DNA of 64,000 nucleotides from positions 1,917,001 to 1,981,000 of the forward strand of contig CP075895.1 in NCBI GenBank assembly GCA_018604165.1, read 5' to 3'. This DNA comes from Chitinophagaceae bacterium LGM1. Lineage in GTDB: Bacteria > Bacteroidota > Bacteroidia > Chitinophagales > Chitinophagaceae. Both the position numbers and the translations under genes were made by a program. The notes under the pieces are model-generated. The model was not told the origin of the DNA. It searched no databases and worked only from the letters and a program-made list of their open reading frames with translations. Each line of letters begins with the position of its first letter. Position 1 is the first letter of the stretch. Below, one piece after another: positions 57,235 to 64,000 of this stretch.

Positions 57235-57846
57235 ATGAAAATAATCTGTATTGGGCGAAATTACAGCGAACATGCCAAAGAATTGAATAATGATATACCT
57301 GCAGAACCCGTAATATTCATGAAGCCTAAAAGTGCCTTGTTGTTTCCGGGCAAGCCTTTGTATTATCCTGAATTTACTGACGACTTGCATTATGAATGTG
57401 AATTGGTAGTAAAAATCAGCAAAAACGGAAAATACATACAGGAAAAATACGCACACAAATATTACAATGCCATCACCGTAGGGCTCGACTTTACGGCAAG
57501 AGATTTACAACAAAAACAAAAAAAGCAAGGGCTACCGTGGGAGATTGCTAAAGCATTTGACGGCTCTGCAGCATTGGGCGATTTTATAGATGTAAATGCT
57601 GACACGAATATCAACAACATCAACTTTGAGCTAAAGCTAAATGACCGCACTGTACAAACAGGCAATTCGGGCGATATGCTGTTTCGTGTGCACGAAGTGC
57701 TGGAATATGTATCTCAATACTTTACGCTCAATATTGGCGATGTGGTATTTACGGGTACGCCCGCAGGTGTAGGCCCTGTAAATGTATACGACAAACTGGA
57801 AGGTTTCATAGAAGGGCAAAAACTACTGCACGTAGATATACGATAA
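57235..57846 (+). CDS. Fumarylacetoacetate hydrolase-family protein (short class)
   Basis: 203 residues. MKIICIGRNYSEHAKELNND, EPVIFMKPKSALLFPGKPLYY (cited in part), DDLHYECELVVKISKNGKYI with E-x-E metal ligands, VGLDFTARDLQQ, KAFDGSAALG and VFTGTPAGVGPVNVYDKL are all FAH-family markers. At this length it belongs to the acylpyruvase/FAHD1-like class (oxaloacetate or acylpyruvate hydrolysis) rather than the longer tyrosine-pathway fumarylacetoacetase. A part in the hmgA-hppD pathway, 53 kb away, is therefore not assumed. The bestrophin gene follows after 11 bases. Confidence 0.88.
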   Translation: MKIICIGRNYSEHAKELNNDIPAEPVIFMKPKSALLFPGKPLYYPEFTDDLHYECELVVKISKNGKYIQEKYAHKYYNAITVGLDFTARDLQQKQKKQGLPWEIAKAFDGSAALGDFIDVNADTNINNINFELKLNDRTVQTGNSGDMLFRVHEVLEYVSQYFTLNIGDVVFTGTPAGVGPVNVYDKLEGFIEGQKLLHVDIR

Positions 57847-57857
57847 ACAAAAACACC

Positions 57858-58736
57858 ATGCGCATATACAACCCCAAAGAATGGTTTGGCATATTGTTTC
57901 AATTCCACAAGTCGGACACGCTTAGGAAGTTGTTGGTATTGATTTTCATAATAGCGCTTTATGCTACTGTGGTAGTATTTGCAGAAGTTACCTACTTTAA
58001 AACACACGACAATAGCCCGCTAAAAAACTTTTCGATAATGCATACCATCTTAGGGTTTGTATTATCGCTATTACTTGTATTCCGCACCAACACAGCCTAC
58101 GACAGATGGTGGGAGGGACGCAAACTGTGGGGTGCATTGGTTAACAACAGCCGCAATCTTGCCATCAAACTAGACACCTTGCTCGATGAAACAGACGAAT
58201 ACAACCGCGATTTTTTTCGCAAAGCCATACCTATGTATGCATTTGTACTCAAAGATTTTCTGCAGGCAGAAGCTACCCGCTATTCATTGGACGAAGAAGA
58301 ACATGCCGAACTGAAAAATCTTGATACGGACAAGCATGCGCCCAATCAGGTAGCCAAAGCCATTATGGCAAGAGCAATGCTGCTGCACAACGAGCAAAAA
58401 ATAACAGGCGAGCAACTGTATTTTATCAACAACGAGCTATCGTCATTTACAGATATTTGCGGTGCCTGCGAAAGAATTAAGAATACACCTATCCCCTACT
58501 CTTATAGTGCTTTTATTAAAAAGTTTATTTTCATCTATATCATGACGCTGCCAATAGCCTACTCATTTTCTTTAGAGTATTTGGCAGTACTGGTAGTATC
58601 TATCGTGTTTTATGTATTAGGTAGCCTTGAGCTGATTGCCGAAGAAATTGAAGACCCCTTTGGTAAAGACAGTAACGACCTGCCAATGGAAAGAATAGCG
58701 CGTAATATTGAAAAACACGTTGCAGAGATATTATAA
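57858..58736 (+). CDS. Bestrophin-like chloride channel family protein
   Basis: 292 residues. The signature LLLVFRTNTAYDRWWEGRKL near residues 72-91 and the following WGALVNNSRNLAIKLDTLL identify the bacterial bestrophin (UPF0187/YneE) family. Two membrane helices lie before it (~28-47, 57-75) and two later (~217-237, 240-258). Related proteins form pentameric ion channels. Encoded 11 bases after the FAH-family gene, so likely the same transcript. Confidence 0.9.
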   Translation: MRIYNPKEWFGILFQFHKSDTLRKLLVLIFIIALYATVVVFAEVTYFKTHDNSPLKNFSIMHTILGFVLSLLLVFRTNTAYDRWWEGRKLWGALVNNSRNLAIKLDTLLDETDEYNRDFFRKAIPMYAFVLKDFLQAEATRYSLDEEEHAELKNLDTDKHAPNQVAKAIMARAMLLHNEQKITGEQLYFINNELSSFTDICGACERIKNTPIPYSYSAFIKKFIFIYIMTLPIAYSFSLEYLAVLVVSIVFYVLGSLELIAEEIEDPFGKDSNDLPMERIARNIEKHVAEIL

Positions 58737-58758
58737 GCTACATGGTTCATATATCTGC

Positions 58759-58766
58759 TAACTTTG
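58759..58766 (+). promoter_or_regulatory. Promoter -7 box of the SMR gene
   Basis: A perfect TAACTTTG box lies four bases before the ATG at 58771, so the transcript would start at or near the start codon. No clear TTG is seen at -33. Confidence 0.45.
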
Positions 58767-58770
58767 CCGT

Positions 58771-59100
58771 ATGAAATACGTTTATCTGCTCATAGCCATC
58801 GTATCTGAAGTGGTAGCCACCAGCAGCCTCAAAGCATCTGAGGGTTTCACCAAACTATGGCCTAGCATACTGGTAGTGGTAGGGTACGCATTGGCTTTTT
58901 ACTTTCTTAGCATTACAGTAAAAGTAATGCCTGTAGGTATCAGCTATGCTATATGGTCTGGGGTAGGTATAGTACTGGTTACAATAGCAGGCATCTATTT
59001 TTACAAACAAGTGCCCGACTTGCCAGCCATCATAGGCATGGCACTGATAGCAGCAGGGGTATTGGTTATCAATATCTTCTCAAAAACCAAGGGACTGTGA
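58771..59100 (+). CDS. Small multidrug resistance (SMR) transporter
   Basis: 109 residues, four membrane helices. The proton/substrate Glu is in YLLIAIVSEVVATSSLKASEG (first helix, Glu ~13), followed by SILVVVGYALAFYFLSITVK, MPVGISYAIWSGVGIVLVTI and GMALIAAGVLVINI, the EmrE/QacE order. These dimers export quaternary cations or guanidinium by exchange with protons. It stands between the bestrophin gene and a secreted protein gene. The perfect -7 box directly before the ATG suggests a leaderless message. Confidence 0.95.
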   Translation: MKYVYLLIAIVSEVVATSSLKASEGFTKLWPSILVVVGYALAFYFLSITVKVMPVGISYAIWSGVGIVLVTIAGIYFYKQVPDLPAIIGMALIAAGVLVINIFSKTKGL

Positions 59101-59176
59101 TAACGATGCAATAACATTTGAACACTACAAAAACTGGCAGTTTTCCATTATCTTAGCTTTCAATTAAAGATACTAT

Positions 59177-59746
59177 ATGCGCAAATACATATTTGTAGCC
59201 ATAATATTCTCATGCTTCACCGTATGTCACCATGTTGCTATTGCGCAAATATTACCTTCTTTGGGCTGTAACGACAAGAGCATCAGGCTACAGGCCGAGC
59301 AAATAAAACAAGATTTTAAGGCACAGGGACAAGAGATATTCAAGGATGCGATGATTAATATGGAATCGCGCCAGCCTACCCCCATTGCTGTACACCTGAA
59401 GAAAGGCGTTTTGTATCAAATGGTGTTTATTGGTAGCAAAGAAGCTAACAGACTTAATTTTGAAGTATATGACGGCGAGGATAAGAAAATTGATGAGCGT
59501 GTTATGAAACACCCTGCCATGACCAATTTTGTCATCTACTCCTTCGTACCCGAAAAAACAGACCTTTACTTAGTTATCCTTTCTCAGATAAAAGGCACCA
59601 AAAACCTCTGTGGCAGCTTTACCATCATGCAGCCGAGTGGCAACCGCCCACCGGCCACAACAACCAAACCAACAACACCAGCTAACAATAGCAAGACACC
59701 TGCCAAAACACAAGGCAATCCGCGTTACGTTCCGCAAAAAAAATAG
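59177..59746 (+). CDS. Exported protein of unknown function
   Basis: 189 residues with signal peptide (MRKYIFVAIIFSCFTVCHHV, then AIAQ). The mature domain begins LPSLGCNDKSIRLQAEQIKQ and appears beta-rich in the middle (VLYQMVFIGSKEANRLNFEVYDGEDKKI, residues ~76-103, cited by region); it ends in a Pro/Thr-rich tail (TTTKPTTPANNSKTPAK). No family recognised; probably periplasmic or exported. The Ung gene starts six bases after its stop, so the two may be co-transcribed. Confidence 0.74.
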   Translation: MRKYIFVAIIFSCFTVCHHVAIAQILPSLGCNDKSIRLQAEQIKQDFKAQGQEIFKDAMINMESRQPTPIAVHLKKGVLYQMVFIGSKEANRLNFEVYDGEDKKIDERVMKHPAMTNFVIYSFVPEKTDLYLVILSQIKGTKNLCGSFTIMQPSGNRPPATTTKPTTPANNSKTPAKTQGNPRYVPQKK

Positions 59747-59752
59747 TGGCAC

Positions 59753-60430
59753 ATGCAAGTGCAGATAGACGATAGCTGGAAGTCTGTATTACATACAGAG
59801 TTTGATAAACCATACTTTGCAGATATAGTAGCTTTTCTGAAAAATGAAAAAGCCAATGGTAAAATCATTTATCCACCTGGCAAATTCATTTTCAATGCGT
59901 TTAATACTACACCCATAAATAATGTGAAAGTGGTAATACTAGGGCAAGACCCATACCACAATCCCGGACAGGCACATGGCCTTAGCTTTTCAGTACCTGA
60001 TGGTGTGCCCGCCCCACCCTCTTTGGTGAACATCTTTAAAGAGCAGCGAGATGATGTGAGCATAGAAATACCCAACCACGGCAATCTTGAAAAATGGGCG
60101 CAACAGGGCGTATTGCTACTCAACGCATCACTGACGGTAGAACAAAATCAACCCATGTCTCACAGCAAAGTGGGTTGGCATTTATTTACAGATGCGGTCA
60201 TAAAAACCATATCAGACAGGAAAGACAAGGTAGTTTTCATGCTTTGGGGTAGCTTTGCAAAAAGCAAACAAGAATTGATAGACCGTAGCAAACACCTGAT
60301 ACTTACAGCCGCACACCCATCGCCCTTGTCGGCACACAACGGGTTTATGGGCTGCAAACATTTCAGCAAAGCCAATCAGTGGCTATCTAATAACGGACTG
60401 ACACCCATAGACTGGAACCTGAACAAATGA
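59753..60430 (+). CDS. ung: Uracil-DNA glycosylase
   Basis: Removes uracil from DNA in base-excision repair. The 225-residue protein has the water-activating motif [19 protein letters not shown] (residues ~63-81, catalytic Asp), [16 protein letters not shown] and the C-terminal [20 protein letters not shown] with the leucine-loop HPSPLS, all family-1 UDG features. It overlaps the acyltransferase gene by four bases (ATGA), so it is translationally linked to it, an arrangement that does not imply a shared role. Confidence 0.97.
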   Translation: MQVQIDDSWKSVLHTEFDKPYFADIVAFLKNEKANGKIIYPPGKFIFNAFNTTPINNVKVVILGQDPYHNPGQAHGLSFSVPDGVPAPPSLVNIFKEQRDDVSIEIPNHGNLEKWAQQGVLLLNASLTVEQNQPMSHSKVGWHLFTDAVIKTISDRKDKVVFMLWGSFAKSKQELIDRSKHLILTAAHPSPLSAHNGFMGCKHFSKANQWLSNNGLTPIDWNLNK

Positions 60431-61182
60431 AATGGATAGCAAACATAGCAGGTAGAATCTACTTCGTTGCAGGTATGTTGTTTTTCATAGCTACTATGCT
60501 GGTAGTGTTTGTACCAATATGGATAATATCCCTGCTGAATGAGCCTGCCAAAAGCAAAGCACTACACCCCGTTTTCAGGGCATGGATGGGTTTCTTTATG
60601 CCATTAGTGGGCTGCAGAATTGTAACTAAGGGTACAGAGAATTTTAAAAAAGGGGAAAACTACGTAGTGGTTACCAACCACAATTCTTTGGTAGATATAC
60701 CTGTATCATCGCCTTGGATACCGGGACCTAATAAAACGCTGGCTAAGGTAGAAATGTCAAAAATCCCACTGTTTGGGGTGATATATAAAGCAGGCTCTAT
60801 ACTGGTAAACAGAAAAGAAGAAAACAGCAGGCGCGAGAGCTTTACCAAAATGCAAGAGATACTGGATAAAGGCATACACCTATGCCTGTACCCTGAAGGC
60901 ACACGCAACAAAACCAACCAACCATTACAACGCTTTTATGATGGTGCATTCATTACCGCCATCAAAGCACAGAAGCCTGTTATACCCGGCATCATCTTCA
61001 ACACAGGCATCATTCTGCCGCACGATAAAAAACTATGGGCAAGGCCGAAGACTATTCATTTTCATTTTTTAGAAGCTATACCTACAAAAGGCTTAACGCT
61101 GGATGATACCACTGCACTGAAAGAGCAAGTGTACAAAGTGATGGAAGCCTATTATGTACAACACAAAAACGCGCTGGCATGA
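60427..61182 (+). CDS. plsC: 1-acyl-sn-glycerol-3-phosphate acyltransferase (PlsC-like)
   Basis: 251 residues. An N-terminal membrane helix ([20 protein letters not shown], ~11-30) is followed by the catalytic NHNSLVD (NHxxxxD) near residues 83-89 and by [21 protein letters not shown], the glycerophosphate-binding block. This is the standard acyltransferase order. It makes phosphatidic acid or related lipids at the inner membrane. Overlaps both neighbours by four bases (ung upstream, next gene downstream), so it belongs to a tightly packed operon. Confidence 0.92.
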   Translation: MKWIANIAGRIYFVAGMLFFIATMLVVFVPIWIISLLNEPAKSKALHPVFRAWMGFFMPLVGCRIVTKGTENFKKGENYVVVTNHNSLVDIPVSSPWIPGPNKTLAKVEMSKIPLFGVIYKAGSILVNRKEENSRRESFTKMQEILDKGIHLCLYPEGTRNKTNQPLQRFYDGAFITAIKAQKPVIPGIIFNTGIILPHDKKLWARPKTIHFHFLEAIPTKGLTLDDTTALKEQVYKVMEAYYVQHKNALA

Positions 61183-61952
61183 GGTATAGCGTAATAGGTA
61201 CTGGCAACACAGCTTGGTTTATAGCCAAGAAAATGTACGATGCAGGGCATCAATGCGCAGCCATATACGGCAGGGATACAGATAAAACTGCTGCATTAGC
61301 TAATGCTGTATCAGGTACTGCCAAGCCACTGCAAGATGGTGTTGCAGACGATGTAGATGTATGCATCATTGCCATTTCAGACAATGCCATAGTTGAAGTA
61401 TGTAATCATATATCGCTTACCAAAGCACTGTTGTTGCATACGGCAGGAGCAGTAAGTATAGATGTATTACAACAGGCTGCTGTTAATTATGGCGTATTAT
61501 GGCCTATTTATTCTATAGTAAAAAACAACCTGCCCGATACAAGAAACATACCCACTGTTTTTGAAACAAATACGGTAAATAATATCCCTTTATTATCAGC
61601 CGTTGCACAATCATTTACTGACGTGCTATATGAAGCTGATGGTGATAAACGTAAAACCCTACATGTAGCAGCCGTTTTCAGTAACAATTTTACCAATCAC
61701 TTATTCAGTATAGCAGAGCGTATTTGCAAAGAAAAGAACCTGCCCTTTGCTCTGTTGTTGCCCATCATTCAGCAAACAGTCAGCCGTATTGAAAATACAT
61801 CCCCAGCATTACAGCAAACTGGTCCAGCCAAACGAGGGGATATTGTTACACAAACAAACCACTTACAATTATTAGAAAACCAAGAAAACTGGGTGGAAGT
61901 GTACAAAGCCATTTCAGCATCTATTGCTGCCATGTACAGGCAGAAAGACTAA
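61179..61952 (+). CDS. Rossmann-like DUF2520 protein
   Basis: 257 residues. An N-terminal NAD(P)-binding fold ([20 protein letters not shown], then DVDVCIIAISDNAIVEVC) is followed by a helical domain containing HVAAVFSNNFTNHLFSIAER and GPAKRGDIVTQTNHLQLL. This is the Rossmann-like plus DUF2520 arrangement related to 6-phosphogluconate dehydrogenase-like enzymes. Substrate unknown; no catalytic Lys can be assigned with certainty. It overlaps plsC by four bases and closes the operon. Its stop overlaps the end of the small minus-strand gene at 61949. Confidence 0.85.
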   Translation: MRYSVIGTGNTAWFIAKKMYDAGHQCAAIYGRDTDKTAALANAVSGTAKPLQDGVADDVDVCIIAISDNAIVEVCNHISLTKALLLHTAGAVSIDVLQQAAVNYGVLWPIYSIVKNNLPDTRNIPTVFETNTVNNIPLLSAVAQSFTDVLYEADGDKRKTLHVAAVFSNNFTNHLFSIAERICKEKNLPFALLLPIIQQTVSRIENTSPALQQTGPAKRGDIVTQTNHLQLLENQENWVEVYKAISASIAAMYRQKD

Positions 61953-62068
61953 TCCGGTTTCTTATTCTCAAATTTCCCTTCTATCAAAGCCTTATATAGC
62001 TTCAGGCATAGATACAGCAAACCCAGAAAAACCAATATTGTAACAGTTGCAATAATTACAGCACTCAT
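61949..62068 (-). CDS. 39-residue single-pass membrane protein
   Basis: Reads MSAVIIATVTILVFLGLLYL, then CLKLYKALIEGKFENKKPD. One membrane helix with a charged C-terminal tail. The composition and in-frame ATG favour a real small gene; its end overlaps the convergent gene by four bases. Function unknown. Confidence 0.6.
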   Translation of the reverse strand: MSAVIIATVTILVFLGLLYLCLKLYKALIEGKFENKKPD

Positions 62069-62143
62069 GTGTTTACCATTTTAGAAATAAAAAAGGATAT
62101 GAAAATCATATCCTTCAAACAACTATTATGTAAGTTATACAAT

Positions 62144-62497
62144 TTATTTCGTTTCAAAATTGCCCGATAGCTTAAAGAGGTCGGCTGTTTCGTTTTTGAA
62201 TGACGCGTTTACATTCAGTTCCTTCCCTTCTTGCTTCCAACTGATGTTGATGACGGGTTGTACATCGGGGGTTATCAGTTGTAGAAATTTTACTTGTCCT
62301 GCATTTCGCAACCAAAGATTTTTATCTACTTGCTGCTCCAGCAGTTCTTTTACCATTTGCATCATACATACACCCGGCACTACCGGCTGGCTGGGAAAGT
62401 GTCCTTTAAAAATATCGTGCTGTGTATTGAAAGCTATTTTGCATGAAAAACTATTAGGCTCTCTCAACATATACTCTATACTGTAAAAATCATTCAT
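62144..62497 (-). CDS. FabZ-like 3-hydroxyacyl-ACP dehydratase
   Basis: 117 residues from the ATG at 62497; an ATG two codons upstream would give 119. The hotdog-fold dehydratase motif FKGHFPSQPVVPGVCMMQ (about residues 29-46) contains the conserved His and the G-x-P-x-x-P-G pattern of FabZ/FabA-like enzymes. It is shorter than housekeeping FabZ and lacks its full active-site loop, like the dehydratases (ApeI/ApeP type) in aryl-polyene clusters. It overlaps the lipoprotein gene upstream by about eight bases, so the genes share a transcript. Confidence 0.75.
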   Translation of the reverse strand: MNDFYSIEYMLREPNSFSCKIAFNTQHDIFKGHFPSQPVVPGVCMMQMVKELLEQQVDKNLWLRNAGQVKFLQLITPDVQPVINISWKQEGKELNVNASFKNETADLFKLSGNFETK

Positions 62498-63143
62498 TAA
62501 CATGGTCAGTCATTTTATGTAAGCCAATCGTAAAGTTTGCTTTATGATGCCTGAAAAGAACACTGTCGGGCATTGCCTTATTGCTGTGTTTCCCTTTCAG
62601 TTCTATGGTTGTTACTTTTTTTCTTTTGCCTGCATTTTCTATTCTTACCAATTGTTCACCGTCTGCTATATAATAAGCCACACCATCCGCTAAACTAAAA
62701 CAGTAATAAACCGCTGTACCCCTATCTTGTTTATATATTTTTTCTAAATTAATATCCAATTCATTCATTAACAATAAATTGAAGTCTTTTTTTAGCGTTT
62801 TAATTATTGCTGGTTTATCTAATTGAGGGATGATGCTGTTAACTTTGAATTCGCCTTTGTCATTCCACTCAAAATTGAAAAAGCTAAAGCCCATCTCATT
62901 CTGGAATATAGCATGTACCGTGCCATTTTTCATTTGCTTAAAGAAAAGGATGCCGGAGAGGTGGAACTTTTTTAACAAAAAACGTCCGTTTACGGCACAC
63001 CTGTACACTTCTTTCTGAAATGCAGGCTTGTACGCTAAGGCTGTTTTGTTGTTAGATGGCTGTTGCTTCAAGCCCTTGTAAGGGTTGGCGCATGAGGCGG
63101 CAAGTATTAACAATACACTACTTAGCTTTAAATAAAACCTCAT
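62490..63143 (-). CDS. Lipoprotein of unknown function in the polyene-like cluster
   Basis: 217 residues from the ATG at 63143, which directly opens a lipoprotein signal (MRFYLKLSSVLLILAASC, Cys-18). Mature sequence: YKPAFQKEVYRCAVNGRFLLKKFHLSGILFFKQM (cited by region), FQNEMGFSFFNFEW and DINLEKIYKQDRGTAVYYCF. It may be an outer-membrane-associated protein related to DUF-type lipoproteins that accompany LolA in pigment clusters. The gene starts inside the end of the LolA-like gene (26-base overlap) and ends inside the FabZ-like gene. Confidence 0.72.
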   Translation of the reverse strand: MRFYLKLSSVLLILAASCANPYKGLKQQPSNNKTALAYKPAFQKEVYRCAVNGRFLLKKFHLSGILFFKQMKNGTVHAIFQNEMGFSFFNFEWNDKGEFKVNSIIPQLDKPAIIKTLKKDFNLLLMNELDINLEKIYKQDRGTAVYYCFSLADGVAYYIADGEQLVRIENAGKRKKVTTIELKGKHSNKAMPDSVLFRHHKANFTIGLHKMTDHVNE

Positions 63144-63750
63144 CGAGCGGGGCATTGTGTTTGGTATTGGTAAAATGCATATCGGTATAATCACCACCAA
63201 GTTCTGTCATACTAAGCCTGTCAACATCCATTGTTTTCTTGTTCATGTACACATCTATCTGTTTGAACATTTTCTTCATGGCATCTGTTGCAGGCTGCAT
63301 AGATAAGAGGTAACCAGCATTGCTTTCGTATGCTATTACATTAAAGTCTTTGTTCTGAAAAACAGCACCACTCATACAGTCAACCATTATACGATTGACA
63401 GATTGCATAGCTTTGCTATTCTTAGTATTTATCTTGCTTGTTTTTTGTTCATCTTTTACCACTATTTGATTACCATTCATAACCAGCAGGTAAGTAAAGG
63501 GGCTGGCGTATTCTATCCTTACCTTGTTTTCTTTCTTATAATAAAACCTGCCTTTCGATTTTATTTTTTCTTCGAGCAATGCCATATTCTTTACCTGAAC
63601 AAAATCGCTGGTGATGGTTTGAATACGCGCGTTATTGATATTAATTGCCTGTTGCAAAGCAGCAGTATTCTTCACCAAGCTATATCCTTTAGGTTGGGCA
63701 ATGGCAGCGAAACTCAACAAGAAAAAAACAATGGTAAGATATTTATGCAT
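63118..63750 (-). CDS. LolA-like outer-membrane lipoprotein carrier
   Basis: 210 residues from the ATG at 63750, which opens a signal peptide (MHKYLTIVFFLLSFAAIA). The mature protein has the LolA-type order: TITSDFVQVKNMALLEEKIKSKGRFYYKKENKVRIEYASP (residues ~46-85, cited by region), FTYLLVMNGNQIVVKDEQ and the beta-rich C-terminus. Dedicated LolA copies occur in aryl-polyene and flexirubin clusters next to a FabZ-like gene, as here. It overlaps the polysaccharide deacetylase gene by eight bases. Confidence 0.8.
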   Translation of the reverse strand: MHKYLTIVFFLLSFAAIAQPKGYSLVKNTAALQQAININNARIQTITSDFVQVKNMALLEEKIKSKGRFYYKKENKVRIEYASPFTYLLVMNGNQIVVKDEQKTSKINTKNSKAMQSVNRIMVDCMSGAVFQNKDFNVIAYESNAGYLLSMQPATDAMKKMFKQIDVYMNKKTMDVDRLSMTELGGDYTDMHFTNTKHNAPLDEVLFKAK

Positions 63751-64000
63751 AAGCTTGTAACCCCAGTAATTTATCAACGCGCACAAAGGTAAAGCCCTTT
63801 TCCCGAGCCTTTACAATCAATTCCGTTAAAATTTCGGCTGTTACAGGCATAGAGTCGTGCAATAATATTACATCACCGCCTTTCAGCTTGTTAAGTATTT
63901 TATTCAACAATGCATCTGCACTTGTAGCTTTGGTATCAAAACTACGCAAACTCCACCCTACCGACTGCATACCCGATAGGCGTACTGCTTTGGCTACATT
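63743..64000 (-). CDS. Polysaccharide deacetylase, C-terminal part (truncated by window)
   Basis: The frame is open to the right edge of the window. Visible residues include GWSLRSFDTKATSADALLNK, LKGGDVILLHDSMPVTAEIL and ARELKGF-like KAREKGFTFVRVDKLLGLQA, the terminal part of the NodB-type carbohydrate esterase 4 domain (the LLHD and WSLRSFD motifs). It continues upstream beyond 64000. It removes acetyl groups from peptidoglycan or another polysaccharide. Overlap with the LolA-like gene places it in the same operon. Confidence 0.82.
   Translation of the reverse strand, partial: NVAKAVRLSGMQSVGWSLRSFDTKATSADALLNKILNKLKGGDVILLHDSMPVTAEILTELIVKAREKGFTFVRVDKLLGLQAYA

Noticed and set aside
57235-57846. 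FAH-family gene as the fumarylacetoacetase of the hmgA-hppD pathway
   Set aside because: At 203 residues it is of the short acylpyruvase class, and it lies 53 kb away.

Overview
The window looks like a chromosomal segment from a Bacteroidota bacterium, most likely of the Chitinophagales/Sphingobacteriales type. The evidence is type IX secretion C-terminal domains on three large secreted proteins, many small Bacteroidota-style lipoproteins, a DUF4249 protein, a TPR-transmembrane-LuxR regulator, Bacteroidota promoter boxes (TTG or TTTG, 19-21 bp, then TAnnTTTG-like), and moderate-to-low GC. No rRNA, CRISPR array, phage or plasmid backbone is visible.

Layout. 1-3.3 kb: end of a biotin carboxylase gene, then rfbB and rfbA (dTDP-sugar precursors), split by a four-helix-bundle gene with flanking inverted repeats, then a DUF445 membrane protein. 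3.3-7.6 kb: the tyrosine degradation pair hmgA-hppD, an L,D-transpeptidase and a DUF4249 lipoprotein. 7.6-11.9 kb: a 4.3-kb IS1595-type transposon with 24-bp perfect terminal inverted repeats and an 8-bp target duplication; it carries cargo and sits one base before the trxB start codon. 11.9-29.1 kb: trxB, pth, a MATE pump, a hybrid histidine kinase, P5C dehydrogenase, an amino-acid permease, a PadR regulator with its membrane partner, T9SS proteins and two overlapping CX4CH haem lipoproteins. 29.1-31.8 kb: a 21-unit heptamer repeat, then a membrane protein/NTPase/MobA cluster and a CAP-domain protein. 32.6-42.1 kb: a unit for a 30-residue peptide, a TPR-LuxR regulator and a 2360-residue HYR/LamG adhesin-like protein. 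42.2-55.3 kb: mostly minus-strand housekeeping (exonuclease III, S9 peptidase, biotin carboxylase, UvrC, YqgE), plus glutathione peroxidase, a ZIP transporter and a TraB/GumN protein. 55.3-56.7 kb: an AT-rich orphan gene between long imperfect inverted repeats, next to tRNA-Met. 56.8-64 kb: thioesterase, FAH-family hydrolase, bestrophin, SMR pump, Ung, PlsC, a DUF2520-like protein, and an overlapping minus-strand run (polysaccharide deacetylase, LolA-like, lipoprotein, FabZ-like) that resembles the edge of a flexirubin/aryl-polyene cluster.

The strongest candidates for undescribed biology are the transposon cargo (PD-(D/E)XK-like protein, membrane protein, 47-residue basic proteins, a structured RNA with a switch-like fold and a tRNA-like gene) and the inverted-repeat cassette at 55.35-56.62 kb. 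All functional calls come from reading motifs by eye; no database search was run.
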